The position numbers and the translations under genes were made by a program. A stretch of DNA of 64,000 nucleotides from JBBDLF01 sp040879025 (GTDB lineage Bacteria > Pseudomonadota > Gammaproteobacteria > Pseudomonadales > Pseudohongiellaceae), in assembly GCA_040879025.1 (NCBI GenBank), contig JBBDLF010000040.1, forward strand, positions 1 through 64,000, written 5' to 3'. The notes under the pieces are model-generated. The model had not been told where the DNA came from and ran no database searches. It saw only the letters and a list, made by a program, of their open reading frames with translations. Position 1 is the stretch's first letter; each line of letters starts with the position of its first letter. Below are positions 43,325 to 52,588 of this stretch, piece by piece.

Positions 43325-45688
43325 ATGCGTTTGTGGATAATTGCCTTCTGCGCAGGTCTCGGCGCGGTCTCGAGACTGTCTGTCCTGCCCGGCTGGTATG
43401 CGCCTGTCCCCGTTATCGGCATTCTGGGCGCTATCCTGGCGGTCAGCGCCAGATATTCCTGCTTCACAAAGACCGGCTTCAGACGCACCGTGGTTCTGCT
43501 AATTGCATTCCTGACAGGGGCGACCTGGCATCTGCAATGGGCGCACAGGCATCTCGCCGGCATACTGCCCGCTGAACTGGAAGGCGTTGATTTCCAGGTT
43601 GAAGGGGAAGTGACCGGGCTACCGGAAGCCCGGGATATCCTGCAACAATTCGATTTCCGGATCACCGGAGCGGAAGCGGACTTTGCGGGACCGAAGATAC
43701 TCCTGAACTATTACGGTGACGAAATTATCAAACCCGGCCAGAGATGGCGGTTTGCAGTACGCCTGAACCGGCCCCACGGTTTCGCCAATCCGGGTTCTTT
43801 TGATTACGAAGCCTGGTTGTTTCAACGCAGGGTGAGCGCCAAGGGCTACGTCCGGGACAGCGCCGACAATCGTTTGCTGAGTGACCGCTTGACGTGGTCC
43901 GGCATGCGTTACGTGTTGTGGCAAAGGGTGGCCGGGCTGACCGACAACCTGATCAACGGCGGTCTGATGCTGGCATTGGGTCTGGGTGATCGCAATGCAA
44001 TCAGCCAGGAGCAATGGCAGCTGTACAGCGATACCGGCACAGCGCATCTGATCGTCATTTCCGGCTTGCACGTGGGTTTTGTCGCCGGAATATTCTTTAT
44101 GCTCGTCAACCGGCTGGTCCGTGGTTCATCGCAGTTGCTGCTGTTTTTTCCGGCACAGAAATACGCCGCGGCCGCCGCTATCCTGGCGGCATTGTGTTAC
44201 AGCTTTCTGGCTGGATTTTCGCTTCCTACGCAACGCGCCCTGATTATGGTTACGGTCGTCATGGGCTCCCGTCTGGTCAACAGTAGCGCGCCCGTCTCGT
44301 TTTCGTTCTGCCTGGCGTTGTGGCTGATTCTGCTTCTGAACCCGCTGGCTGTCGTCGGTGCGGGATTCTGGCTGTCGTTTGGCGCTGTCGCCGGGTTGTT
44401 GCTGGTCTTTGGAGGAGATTTACCCCGAATCAACAGCGACAAGAGCCGGCTCAAGTGGCTGGTGGAAAAATGGGTCTGGCCGCAACTGGTCGTGTTTCTG
44501 GCTCTGCTTGTCCCACTGGCATTCTGGATGCAATCGCTCTCGGTCTTGGCGCCGGTAGCCAATTTCATTGCCATACCCATCGTCAGCCTGCTGGTGGTTC
44601 CACTCTGCCTGGCCGGGGTGGCCGCAGCCATACCGGCACCGGCGCTGGCCGCTTTGTGCTTCGCCGCCAGCGACTGGCTGATGGGGTTGCTGAACCGCTA
44701 CTTGTCGGCTGTCGCACAACTGGAAAACTGGCCGTTTGTCTGGGGTTTTCCCATTCCGTCGCTGTGGATATTCATCGCCGCCATGCTCGGATGTCTGTTG
44801 TGTTTACTACCGCGTGGTCTGGGCTACCGCTACCTGGCTGTCCCATTGCTCGCACCTTTGCTGTTACCCCGAACGGCATCGCTTGATGCCGCTTTGCAGT
44901 TACACGTGCTGGACGTGGGGCAGGGGCTTGCCGTTATTGTTCGCACACGGGAGCGGGTGTTGCTTTATGATGCCGGCGCACGCTTCAGCGACAGTTTCGA
45001 TACCGGTGGCGCGGTGGTTTACCCGGTTCTGACACGAATGGGTGTCCGCCGGCTCGACCGCGTGATCATAAGCCATGCCGACAACGATCACGCAGGTGGT
45101 TTTGCGAGTATCGCCGCAGCAATGCCGATTGTCCGTTGGGAAACCAGCCGGCCGGAACTGCACGACGATCAGGAGCTGTCAACGCAGCCGTGTCGCCGGG
45201 GACAGGACTGGGTGTGGGGAGGCGTCACGTTCCGCTACCTGCATCCCGGCGAGGAAGAGACCGGAAGCAAGAATAACAGTTCGTGTGTGCTGCAAATCGT
45301 TGTTGGCAACCACCGGGTGCTGTTACCCGGCGATATCGAGGCGTCAGCGGAGAGACGGCTGGTACGGCAATACGGCGACGCGCTACGCAGCACAGTGGTT
45401 GTGGCGCCCCACCATGGCAGTAACACTTCTTCCACCACCGGTTTCCTCGCGGCCACCAGCCCGGCTTTTGTCGTGTTTTCCGCCGGTTATCGCAGCCAGT
45501 TTGGACACCCGGCGGCGGCCGTGCGTCAGCGATACGCGCGCGCGGGGGCGATTGCCTGCAATACGGCCGACGGGGGCATGATCAGCCTGACGTTTCAAAC
45601 GTCCGGCTCTGTTCCCGATCTCGCGGTGTACCGTCGCGACCACAGACGCTACTGGTTTCTATCAGAGATTCCTCCCTCATGCCGATAA
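43325..45688 (+). CDS. comEC: ComEC/Rec2 DNA uptake channel
   Basis: ComEC moves transforming single-stranded DNA across the inner membrane. The 787-residue protein has an N-terminal DUF4131 region, the multi-helix Competence domain (about 215-500, with DTGTAHLIVISGLHVGF) and a C-terminal metallo-beta-lactamase-like domain. The latter shows LDVGQGLAVIV, SHADNDHAGG, LLPGDIEASAE and APHHGSNTSS, so the metal-binding motifs are intact. Its position between lolCDE and exbB is the pseudomonad arrangement. Natural competence is possible but other com and pil genes are not in view. Confidence 0.93.
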   Translation: MRLWIIAFCAGLGAVSRLSVLPGWYAPVPVIGILGAILAVSARYSCFTKTGFRRTVVLLIAFLTGATWHLQWAHRHLAGILPAELEGVDFQVEGEVTGLPEARDILQQFDFRITGAEADFAGPKILLNYYGDEIIKPGQRWRFAVRLNRPHGFANPGSFDYEAWLFQRRVSAKGYVRDSADNRLLSDRLTWSGMRYVLWQRVAGLTDNLINGGLMLALGLGDRNAISQEQWQLYSDTGTAHLIVISGLHVGFVAGIFFMLVNRLVRGSSQLLLFFPAQKYAAAAAILAALCYSFLAGFSLPTQRALIMVTVVMGSRLVNSSAPVSFSFCLALWLILLLNPLAVVGAGFWLSFGAVAGLLLVFGGDLPRINSDKSRLKWLVEKWVWPQLVVFLALLVPLAFWMQSLSVLAPVANFIAIPIVSLLVVPLCLAGVAAAIPAPALAALCFAASDWLMGLLNRYLSAVAQLENWPFVWGFPIPSLWIFIAAMLGCLLCLLPRGLGYRYLAVPLLAPLLLPRTASLDAALQLHVLDVGQGLAVIVRTRERVLLYDAGARFSDSFDTGGAVVYPVLTRMGVRRLDRVIISHADNDHAGGFASIAAAMPIVRWETSRPELHDDQELSTQPCRRGQDWVWGGVTFRYLHPGEEETGSKNNSSCVLQIVVGNHRVLLPGDIEASAERRLVRQYGDALRSTVVVAPHHGSNTSSTTGFLAATSPAFVVFSAGYRSQFGHPAAAVRQRYARAGAIACNTADGGMISLTFQTSGSVPDLAVYRRDHRRYWFLSEIPPSCR

Positions 45689-45765
45689 AATATTGACACG
45701 CGTGCGCAGCCCGTCACCGGCTTCCGTGTGGTACAGTATCGCCCTTCATTACTGGAGAAATCGGT

Positions 45766-46434
45766 GTGGTAGAGATAGTAAGAGCGGGTGGTTGGCTGAT
45801 GCTGCCGATCATCCTGTGTTCCATTGTCGCAATCGCCATTATCATTGAACGTTTCTGGACCTTGAGCGTCACGCGGGTCACCCCGAAATACGTGCTTGCC
45901 CAGGTGTGGACATGGATCAAGAACAGCCAACTGGATTCCACCCGGCTGCGGGAACTGCGCCAATCCTCACCTCTCGGACAGATTCTGGCCGCCGGACTGT
46001 TGAGCTCCCGCTACGGGCGCGAAGCCATGGTGGAGAGCATTGAACACACGGCGGCCCAGGTTGTGCATGAACTGGAGCGTTATCTCAGTACCCTGGGCAC
46101 GATTGCCGCAATCACTCCCTTGCTGGGGCTGCTTGGAACGGTGGTGGGCATGATACAGGTATTCAATGAAATCATGATTGAGGGTACGGGAAATGCCAAT
46201 GCGCTCTCCGGCGGTATTTCGCAGGCCTTGATCAGTACCGCGGCGGGCCTGACCGTGGCGATACCCACGTTCATGTTTCATCGCTTTTTCAGTCGCAAGG
46301 TCGACTCACTGGTGCTGGAACTGGAATCTGAATCCATTAAGCTGGTGGATGCGCTGCACAGCGATCGCCGTGTGGAGGTCAGGGAGGCGGCAAAGGAAGC
46401 GGCACACGACTTGCCGGCCGGAAACCTGGCCTGA
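45766..46434 (+). CDS. exbB: ExbB/TolQ family proton channel protein
   Basis: This is a 222-residue MotA/TolQ/ExbB protein with three membrane segments (about 8-28, 112-135 and 155-175). The family motif LLGLLGTVVGMIQVF lies in the second. With ExbD it forms a proton-driven stator. GTG at 45766, preceded by GGAG, is the start. The ExbD gene overlaps it by one base. In this genomic context (before msbA and lpxK) the TonB or other partner it energises is unclear. Confidence 0.92.
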   Translation: MVEIVRAGGWLMLPIILCSIVAIAIIIERFWTLSVTRVTPKYVLAQVWTWIKNSQLDSTRLRELRQSSPLGQILAAGLLSSRYGREAMVESIEHTAAQVVHELERYLSTLGTIAAITPLLGLLGTVVGMIQVFNEIMIEGTGNANALSGGISQALISTAAGLTVAIPTFMFHRFFSRKVDSLVLELESESIKLVDALHSDRRVEVREAAKEAAHDLPAGNLA

Positions 46435-46865
46435 TGAAATTTCGTCGCCGGGCGGGTGAAGAGTTGACGGTCAATATTACACCGTTGATAGACGTTGTAT
46501 TTCTGCTGCTGATTTTTTTCATGGTAACGACAACCTTCACCCGGGAAACCCGGTTGGCGGTGAATCTTCCCGAGGCCGATGCGGTGCTGGCGCAGGAAAT
46601 GCCGGAGCAGATTGAAGTGGTCGTGGCGGTGGACGGCAGCTATGCTATCAACGGCAACGTATTGGTGAACAACAATCTGAGTACCCTCATGCGCGGACTG
46701 GAACAGGTCGCCGGTGAAGACCGCTCCATGCCGGTATTACTGATCGCGGATGCGGAAGCGACGCACCAGGCGGTAGTGTCTGCGATGGATGCATTGGGTC
46801 AAATGGGGTTTAATCGTTTCAGCATCGCCACGCGGCGTCCGCTGGAAAATGAGGCTGGTCGATAA
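46434..46865 (+). CDS. exbD: ExbD/TolR family protein
   Basis: This is a 143-residue ExbD/TolR protein with one N-terminal membrane helix carrying the proton-conducting Asp (NITPLIDVVFLLLIFFMV) and a small periplasmic domain. It begins at the last base of exbB (TGATG) and ends 5 bases before msbA. Confidence 0.93.
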   Translation: MKFRRRAGEELTVNITPLIDVVFLLLIFFMVTTTFTRETRLAVNLPEADAVLAQEMPEQIEVVVAVDGSYAINGNVLVNNNLSTLMRGLEQVAGEDRSMPVLLIADAEATHQAVVSAMDALGQMGFNRFSIATRRPLENEAGR

Positions 46866-46870
46866 GTGCT

Positions 46871-48682
46871 ATGGGTGTGCAACCATTAACTGAAAAGCAG
46901 TCCTCGCGTCGAAGCAAAAGATCGCGCGCCAAGGGAGAAAGCTGGCTGTTGTACAAACGCCTGCTGAGTTATATCCGGCCGCATTTGTCGGTATTTCAAC
47001 TCAGCGTATTGGGGTATATGATTTTTGCCTCCACCAGTGTCGCTACCGCGTGGTGGCTGGGTTGGACAATCGATGCCATCGAGTCCGAGAATTATGCTGA
47101 CTGGCGCATCCTCAGCCCGGTGCTATGTGTATTGATTGTGCTGGTTCGTGGCATCGGCGGTTTTTTGGGCGCTTATTCCATATCTCACGTGTCGAACCAT
47201 GTGGTTCACAAACTGCGGTGTGAAATCATCGAACACCTGATGACATTGCCGGTGATCTATTTTGACAGAAGCACGGGGGGCAAGCTGGTATCCAAGGTAA
47301 CCTACGATGTGGCCCAAATTACCGGAGCGGCCACCAATGCATTAACGGTAATTTTGCGGGAAGGGCTTACGGTCATCGGCCTGATGGCTGCGTTGCTGTG
47401 GACCGACTGGAAGCTGAGTCTGACGTTTCTCCTGATTGCGCCGGTGGTGGCGCGAACCGTGTTTTACGCTTCAAAAAAATTTCGCAAGTACAGCGCTCAG
47501 ATGCAGGACTCCATGGGAGAGGTGACCCAGATCACCAACGAGTCGATCAAGGGCCATCGGGTAGTTCGTACTTTCAATGCAACCGATTTTGTTACCGGCC
47601 GTTTCGCCCGTATCAGCGAAAAAAATCGGCGTCAGAACATGAAGATGGTGATTACTCAGACCCTCAGCACGCCGTTTATTCAGTTGCTGGTTTCCATCGC
47701 GATGGCCGTACTTATCTGGTTCGCGATGTCACCGACATTTTCCGAAGATAAAACCGCGGGCGATTTTGTGGCATTTCTGACGCTGGCGGGCTTTCTGGCC
47801 AAACCGATCCGTCAGCTTTCGCAGGTTAATTCAGTTATCCAGCGAGGGCTGTCTGCGGCGGACAGCATATTCACACTACTGGATGAAAAGCCGGAAGCGA
47901 ACCGTGGCACATTGATCGTCTCGCGGGCGAAGGGTGCGGTCGAATTTCGTCAGGTGGAATTCGCGTACGGTGACAGCACTCCGGCGGTGCGGAATATCAG
48001 TTTCAAAATTGAGCCCGGGCGTTCGGTTGCACTGGTGGGTAAATCCGGCAGTGGCAAATCAACACTGGTCAGCCTGATCCCACGCTTCTATGATTGCAAC
48101 AGGGGCGCCATTCTGCTGGACGATACGGACATCCGTGACTATGACCTGAATAACCTCAGGCAGCAAATAGCTCTGGTAAACCAGCAGGTGGTGTTGTTTG
48201 AGGGGACTATAGCTGAGAACATTGCCTATGGCAGTGGAATTGATGTCAACCGCGACAGCATTGAAGCGGCGGCACGGGCCGCCCATGCGATGGAATTTAT
48301 CGAGCGGATGCCCGATGGTCTGGACAGCCAGGTAGGGGATGATGCCGGTTTGTTGTCCGGAGGCCAGCGTCAGCGAATCGCAATTGCCCGGGCGCTGCTC
48401 AAGGACGCGCCGATTCTGATTCTGGACGAGGCTACCTCGGCACTGGACTCGGAATCGGAGATGTACATTCAGCAAGCGTTAAGCACACTGGTGCGTGACC
48501 GTACAACCTTTGTTATAGCGCACCGGCTTTCCACCGTGGAGAACGCGGACCTTATTTTGGTAATGGATAGTGGACATATTGTAGAATCAGGCACTCATCA
48601 GGAACTGATGTCTCTTAACAAGTGTTATGCCAAGCTGCACAAGATGCAGTTTGCAGAAAATTCGCAGGCTCAAATGGAATGA
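46871..48682 (+). CDS. msbA: Lipid A flippase MsbA
   Basis: MsbA is a homodimeric ABC exporter that flips lipid A-core across the inner membrane. The 603-residue half-transporter has six membrane helices (about 40-320) and one nucleotide-binding domain with Walker A VGKSGSGKST, signature LSGGQRQRIAIARAL, Walker B ILILDEATSALD and the H-loop IAHRLST. A basic N-terminal extension of about 20 residues is present. lpxK overlaps its stop (ATGA), the standard msbA-lpxK pair. Confidence 0.95.
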   Translation: MGVQPLTEKQSSRRSKRSRAKGESWLLYKRLLSYIRPHLSVFQLSVLGYMIFASTSVATAWWLGWTIDAIESENYADWRILSPVLCVLIVLVRGIGGFLGAYSISHVSNHVVHKLRCEIIEHLMTLPVIYFDRSTGGKLVSKVTYDVAQITGAATNALTVILREGLTVIGLMAALLWTDWKLSLTFLLIAPVVARTVFYASKKFRKYSAQMQDSMGEVTQITNESIKGHRVVRTFNATDFVTGRFARISEKNRRQNMKMVITQTLSTPFIQLLVSIAMAVLIWFAMSPTFSEDKTAGDFVAFLTLAGFLAKPIRQLSQVNSVIQRGLSAADSIFTLLDEKPEANRGTLIVSRAKGAVEFRQVEFAYGDSTPAVRNISFKIEPGRSVALVGKSGSGKSTLVSLIPRFYDCNRGAILLDDTDIRDYDLNNLRQQIALVNQQVVLFEGTIAENIAYGSGIDVNRDSIEAAARAAHAMEFIERMPDGLDSQVGDDAGLLSGGQRQRIAIARALLKDAPILILDEATSALDSESEMYIQQALSTLVRDRTTFVIAHRLSTVENADLILVMDSGHIVESGTHQELMSLNKCYAKLHKMQFAENSQAQME

Positions 48683-49710
48683 AGTCGCTTGAGAAAGGAT
48701 GGTACGAGAAAGCGTACTGGCTGTATCTGTTGTGGCCTGTCTCCATGCTTTTCCGCGTGGTGGTAATCGGGCGCAGGTTTGTTTTGCAGCGCTCTGCGCG
48801 TCCGTTGTCCAGACAACCGGTCATCGTGGTCGGCAACATCAACATTGGAGGTATGGGCAAGACACCTTTTGTGATCTGGCTGGTGCAGAAGTTGCGAAAA
48901 GCCGGGTTCAGGCCCGGTGTGATCAGCCGCGGCTATGGCAGTAAGGCGTCGGGTTTCCCGTTACATGTCAGCGCTGATACCGACGTGAGGGAAGCGGGTG
49001 ACGAGGCCAGTGTAATCGTGCGGAATTGTGACTGTCCGTTGGTGATCGATCCTGACCGCCCCGCGGCATTACGCTCCCTCGTCAAGAAAGAAGATGTGGA
49101 TGTGGTAATCAGTGACGACGGTCTGCAGCACTATGCGCTGCACCGGGATATGGAAGTTGTGATTGTGGACGGCCAAAGGATGTTTGGTAACCGAATGTTG
49201 ATGCCGGCGGGTCCTTTGCGGGAACCTGTCAGTCGCGTTAATTCAGTTGACTATGTTGTGGTCAATGGAGACGCTGCCGACATCTCGGGATTGCCCCGGG
49301 GAGCCGTCACGATGAAGCTGGAACCGCTGTTTCTGATCAATCTGATCAGTGGCGAGCGCAAGCCATTTCGCGGAGCGCCTTTTAATATAGGTACGCGGAT
49401 TCACGCGGTCAGCGGCATAGGTAATCCGCAGCGTTTTTTCGATGCGTTGCAGCAATTGCCGTTTCATGTTGAAACCCATGGCTTTCCGGATCATCATGAG
49501 TTTACAGTTGAAGACTTTGCGCAACTCGACATCCCGGAAAGTGAAACTATCGTCATGACAGAAAAGGATGCAGTAAAATGTCTGGATTTCGCCAGACCCA
49601 ATTTCTGGTATGTGAGCGTGGCGGTCAAACTACCCACCGGGTTTGAAACGCAATTGCTGTCGCAAATCGGTGATCTGATAAAGCAATCGCGCCTGAACAG
49701 AGACAAGTGA
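48679..49710 (+). CDS. lpxK: Tetraacyldisaccharide 4'-kinase LpxK
   Basis: LpxK phosphorylates the 4' position of the lipid A precursor at the inner membrane. The 343-residue protein has an N-terminal hydrophobic anchor helix (YWLYLLWPVSMLFRVVV) and the P-loop VGNINIGGMGKTP near residue 52. GVISRGYGSKASGFP, DDGLQHYALHRD and MTEKDAVKC follow. The ATG at 48679 overlaps the msbA stop and is the natural start; the frame is open further upstream. Confidence 0.94.
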   Translation: MKSLEKGWYEKAYWLYLLWPVSMLFRVVVIGRRFVLQRSARPLSRQPVIVVGNINIGGMGKTPFVIWLVQKLRKAGFRPGVISRGYGSKASGFPLHVSADTDVREAGDEASVIVRNCDCPLVIDPDRPAALRSLVKKEDVDVVISDDGLQHYALHRDMEVVIVDGQRMFGNRMLMPAGPLREPVSRVNSVDYVVVNGDAADISGLPRGAVTMKLEPLFLINLISGERKPFRGAPFNIGTRIHAVSGIGNPQRFFDALQQLPFHVETHGFPDHHEFTVEDFAQLDIPESETIVMTEKDAVKCLDFARPNFWYVSVAVKLPTGFETQLLSQIGDLIKQSRLNRDK

Positions 49711-49712
49711 GC

Positions 49713-50006
49713 ATGGATCAAAAATTGCTGAGTATCCTGGTGTGTCCTGTCTGCAAGGGCAGCCTGAAGTACGACAAAAAAGCCGGCGGCACTGCGACGG
49801 ATACCCCTGGCATCGAAAGCAGTACGGAAAGCGGTAAGGAAAGCAGCGCCGACAGTGGCAGGGATAATGTCAGACGCCTGGGGAAAATCAGCGGGGAACT
49901 GATCTGTTTCGGCGACGGCCTGGCCTACCCGATTCGTGACGGTATTCCTGTCATGCTCAGCAAGGAAGCCCGTCTACTGACGCTTGAGGAAAGGGAAAAG
50001 CGCTGA
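49713..50006 (+). CDS. ycaR: Trm112/YcaR family zinc-binding protein with a repeat insertion
   Basis: This 97-residue YcaR/Trm112-like protein has the expected flanks: LLSILVCPVCKGSLKYDKK, then GELICFGDGLAYPIRDGIPVMLSKEARLLT. Family members are usually about 60 residues. Here roughly 35 residues (about 28-62) are inserted between the two halves. The core of the insertion is four imperfect 12-base tandem repeats (49815-49862) encoding ESST, ESGK, ESSA and DSGR. Its position between lpxK and kdsB is standard. The function of YcaR is uncertain; eukaryotic Trm112 activates methyltransferases. Confidence 0.9.
   Translation: MDQKLLSILVCPVCKGSLKYDKKAGGTATDTPGIESSTESGKESSADSGRDNVRRLGKISGELICFGDGLAYPIRDGIPVMLSKEARLLTLEEREKR
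49815..49862 (+). repeat. Four 12-base tandem repeats inside ycaR
   Basis: Units GAAAGCAGTACG, GAAAGCGGTAAG, GAAAGCAGCGCC and GACAGTGGCAGG run head to tail in frame with ycaR. They share the GAAAGC (or GACAGT) opening and diverge at the ends of the units. Confidence 0.8.
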
Positions 50007-50761
50007 TGGATTTTACCATAGTGATTCCGGCCCGCTATAACTCGACCCGGTTGCCCGGCAAGCCGCTTTTGGACATCGCCGGCAAACCGATGCTGCAGCA
50101 TGTTTATGAACGAGCCTGCGAAGCCTCGCCCCAGTCAGTGTATATCGCGACTGATGACGATCGTATCGCCGAGGCAGCCACCGGCTTTGGTGCACCGGTA
50201 TGCATGACGTCCGATACCCATCGCACCGGCACCGATCGTGTACAGGAAGCAGCCGGTCAGTTGGGATTGAATGACGAGGCGGTTATTGTCAATGTGCAGG
50301 GTGATGAGCCATTGATACCCCCGGCGGCTATCCGGCAGGTAGCGAACAATCTGATTGCTCAACCGGATGCGGGAATCAGTTCCCTGTTTGAAGTGATCAC
50401 ATCCCAGGATGAAATCAATGATTCCAACTCGGTCAAGGTGATCGTCGACAAGCAGGGTTATGCCCTCTATTTCAGTCGCGCCACAATTCCGTGGCAGGGT
50501 TCCGCGTCGGCCGCCAGTTGCTTGCGTCATGTGGGCATTTACGCGTATCGGGTCGGGGTATTGAACCAGTTTGTCAACTGGCCGGCGGCGGACCTGGAAC
50601 TGCAGGAAAAGCTGGAGCAGTTGCGCGCCCTGTACAACGGAGTCAAAATTTGCATGGCGGCCAGCGAAGCCAGGATTCCTGCCGGAATAGACACGGTGAA
50701 GGATCTGGAAGCGGTACGAAAACATCTGGCAACCATGGCCGATCAAACCAACCCTGTCTGA
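50006..50761 (+). CDS. kdsB: CMP-KDO synthetase KdsB
   Basis: KdsB activates 3-deoxy-D-manno-octulosonate with CTP for lipopolysaccharide core assembly. The 251-residue protein has the nucleotidyltransferase motif IPARYNSTRLPGKPL at the N terminus, VNVQGDEPLI with metal-binding Asp near residue 98, and YFSRATIPW. It starts on the last base of ycaR (TGATG). Confidence 0.96.
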   Translation: MDFTIVIPARYNSTRLPGKPLLDIAGKPMLQHVYERACEASPQSVYIATDDDRIAEAATGFGAPVCMTSDTHRTGTDRVQEAAGQLGLNDEAVIVNVQGDEPLIPPAAIRQVANNLIAQPDAGISSLFEVITSQDEINDSNSVKVIVDKQGYALYFSRATIPWQGSASAASCLRHVGIYAYRVGVLNQFVNWPAADLELQEKLEQLRALYNGVKICMAASEARIPAGIDTVKDLEAVRKHLATMADQTNPV

Positions 50762-50776
50762 TATTCTTGAAGCTGT

Positions 50777-51307
50777 ATGTCAAATAATAGAACCGATCGA
50801 TCCATAAAAATACTGCTGGTATGTCTTGGCAATATTTGTCGTTCCCCCACCGCGCACGGTGTATTGGAGCACCGCATCTCGCAATCGGGCCTTCGAGGCA
50901 AGGTGACCCTGGATTCCGCCGGAACCGGCGGCTATCATATTGGGTCGAGTCCCGACAGCCGCTCCATCGAAGCGGCAATGAAACGCGGCTACGACCTGAA
51001 TCCTCTGCGCGCGCGTCAGGTTGCGCAGCAGGATTTTGAAACTTTCGATTACATTCTGGCGATGGACGCCAACAATCTGAAAGAACTGCGGTTGCGTTGC
51101 CCGGAAGAATACCAGCACAAGTTACAGTTGTTTCTGGAATATTCGGACTCGGGTGAGACCTCGGTACCGGATCCCTATTTCGGCGGCGCCGACGGTTTTC
51201 AACATGTGCTGACGCTGATCGAAGAAGCCTGTGATGGGTTGGTGGCTCATATCCTGGCGCAACATTTTGCCGAGGGAGAAGTGGAACCACCCGGCCGCTC
51301 TCAATGA
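50777..51307 (+). CDS. Low-molecular-weight protein tyrosine phosphatase
   Basis: This 176-residue phosphatase has the signature CLGNICRSP (Cys16-X5-Arg22) and the general-acid Asp in VPDPYFGG. Bacterial members dephosphorylate tyrosine kinases of polysaccharide export or other substrates; no kinase is nearby. It is common between kdsB and murB in pseudomonads. The stop overlaps the murB start (ATGA). Confidence 0.93.
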   Translation: MSNNRTDRSIKILLVCLGNICRSPTAHGVLEHRISQSGLRGKVTLDSAGTGGYHIGSSPDSRSIEAAMKRGYDLNPLRARQVAQQDFETFDYILAMDANNLKELRLRCPEEYQHKLQLFLEYSDSGETSVPDPYFGGADGFQHVLTLIEEACDGLVAHILAQHFAEGEVEPPGRSQ

Positions 51308-52386
51308 CTGGCACAGGCAACCTGACGGACAAAAAGAGTGCTGTGACCCGAAGCCCGTTGACTGTTGCCAGGCATATCGATCTTGGACCATTCACCACTT
51401 TTGGTGTTCCCGGCCGCGCCCGCTTCTATGTCGCTCTTGATTCCCCCGAAACCCTGGAAGAAGCCATTGCCTGGCACCGCCCACGGAAGTCGCCGCTGCT
51501 GGTGCTCGGCGGCGGAAGCAATGTGCTGTTGCAACACGATTTTCCCGGCCTGGTATTGCATGTGCGCACCCGGGGGATTGAGGTATTGAGTGAAACCGCT
51601 GACACGGTGACTATCCGGATTGCTGCGGGTGAGAACTGGCACGGTCTGGTGATGTATACGCTTGAGCGAGGCTGGTTCGGGCTGGAGAACCTGGCTCTGA
51701 TCCCGGGCACGGTGGGCGCTGCGCCAATCCAGAACATCGGCGCCTATGGCGTTGAACTGGATGAGTTCATTGTCGGAGTGGACGCCACGGAAATTGCCAG
51801 TGGCAACGCGGTGGTCTTCGACCGCGATCAATGCGAGTTTTCCTATCGCGACAGTCTGTTCAAAAACGCAGAAAAGGGCCGTTTTCTGGTCACAGCCGTG
51901 ACTCTGCGTCTTTCAAGACATGCTCGTGTCAACACGGACTACCACGCATTGCAGCAGGAACTGAAAGCCTCGCAGGCTGACCCGCAATCCGCCACTCCGC
52001 AACAGGTTGCGGAGGCGGTCTGCCGTGTGCGACGCCGCAAATTGCCTGATCCGGCGAAACTGGGCAACGCAGGCAGCTTCTTCAAAAATCCGGTGGTGGC
52101 GCGGGAAGTGTATCAAAGGTTGCAGTCGGAATATCCGCAGATGCCGTCGTTTGCCATTCCCGGCGACGATCGCCGGGTCAAATTACCGGCTGGCTGGATG
52201 CTCGAGCGCGCGGGCTGGAAGGGCGTGCGGATGGGCACCGCGGGGGTGCACGAAGAACAGGCGCTGGTCATTGTCAATCACGGCGGCGCCACCGCTGAGG
52301 ACGTGCTGGAACTGGCCGCGGCCATGCAGGCTGACGTTCAATCCCGGTTCGGGATTACTCTGGAGAGGGAAGTTCAGGTAGTATGA
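51304..52386 (+). CDS. murB: UDP-N-acetylenolpyruvoylglucosamine reductase MurB
   Basis: MurB reduces UDP-GlcNAc-enolpyruvate to UDP-MurNAc with NADPH and FAD. The 360-residue protein is a type I MurB. FTTFGVPGRARFYV opens the FAD domain, LGGGSNVLL follows, GLENLALIPGTVGAAPIQNIGAYG is the flavin-binding block, and GNAGSFFKNPVV carries the catalytic Ser. The first 20 residues are extra relative to E. coli, so a later start is possible. Confidence 0.95.
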   Translation: MTGTGNLTDKKSAVTRSPLTVARHIDLGPFTTFGVPGRARFYVALDSPETLEEAIAWHRPRKSPLLVLGGGSNVLLQHDFPGLVLHVRTRGIEVLSETADTVTIRIAAGENWHGLVMYTLERGWFGLENLALIPGTVGAAPIQNIGAYGVELDEFIVGVDATEIASGNAVVFDRDQCEFSYRDSLFKNAEKGRFLVTAVTLRLSRHARVNTDYHALQQELKASQADPQSATPQQVAEAVCRVRRRKLPDPAKLGNAGSFFKNPVVAREVYQRLQSEYPQMPSFAIPGDDRRVKLPAGWMLERAGWKGVRMGTAGVHEEQALVIVNHGGATAEDVLELAAAMQADVQSRFGITLEREVQVV

Positions 52387-52588
52387 GGTTCGGGAAAAAA
52401 ATGATGACAGCCACTTGGATGCTTTTCTTTCATCGGCGTTGAAAAACTGTGAACCAGTACGCGTTTTACCACCAAATTCGTGTACAACGATTCCGGGAAC
52501 ATGCTCCAATGTGATCTCGTTCAACTCTAAGACACGGGGTCCGGGTTTATCCGGGGCGACCAGCCAAACCGTGCGGAGGGAAGGCAGG

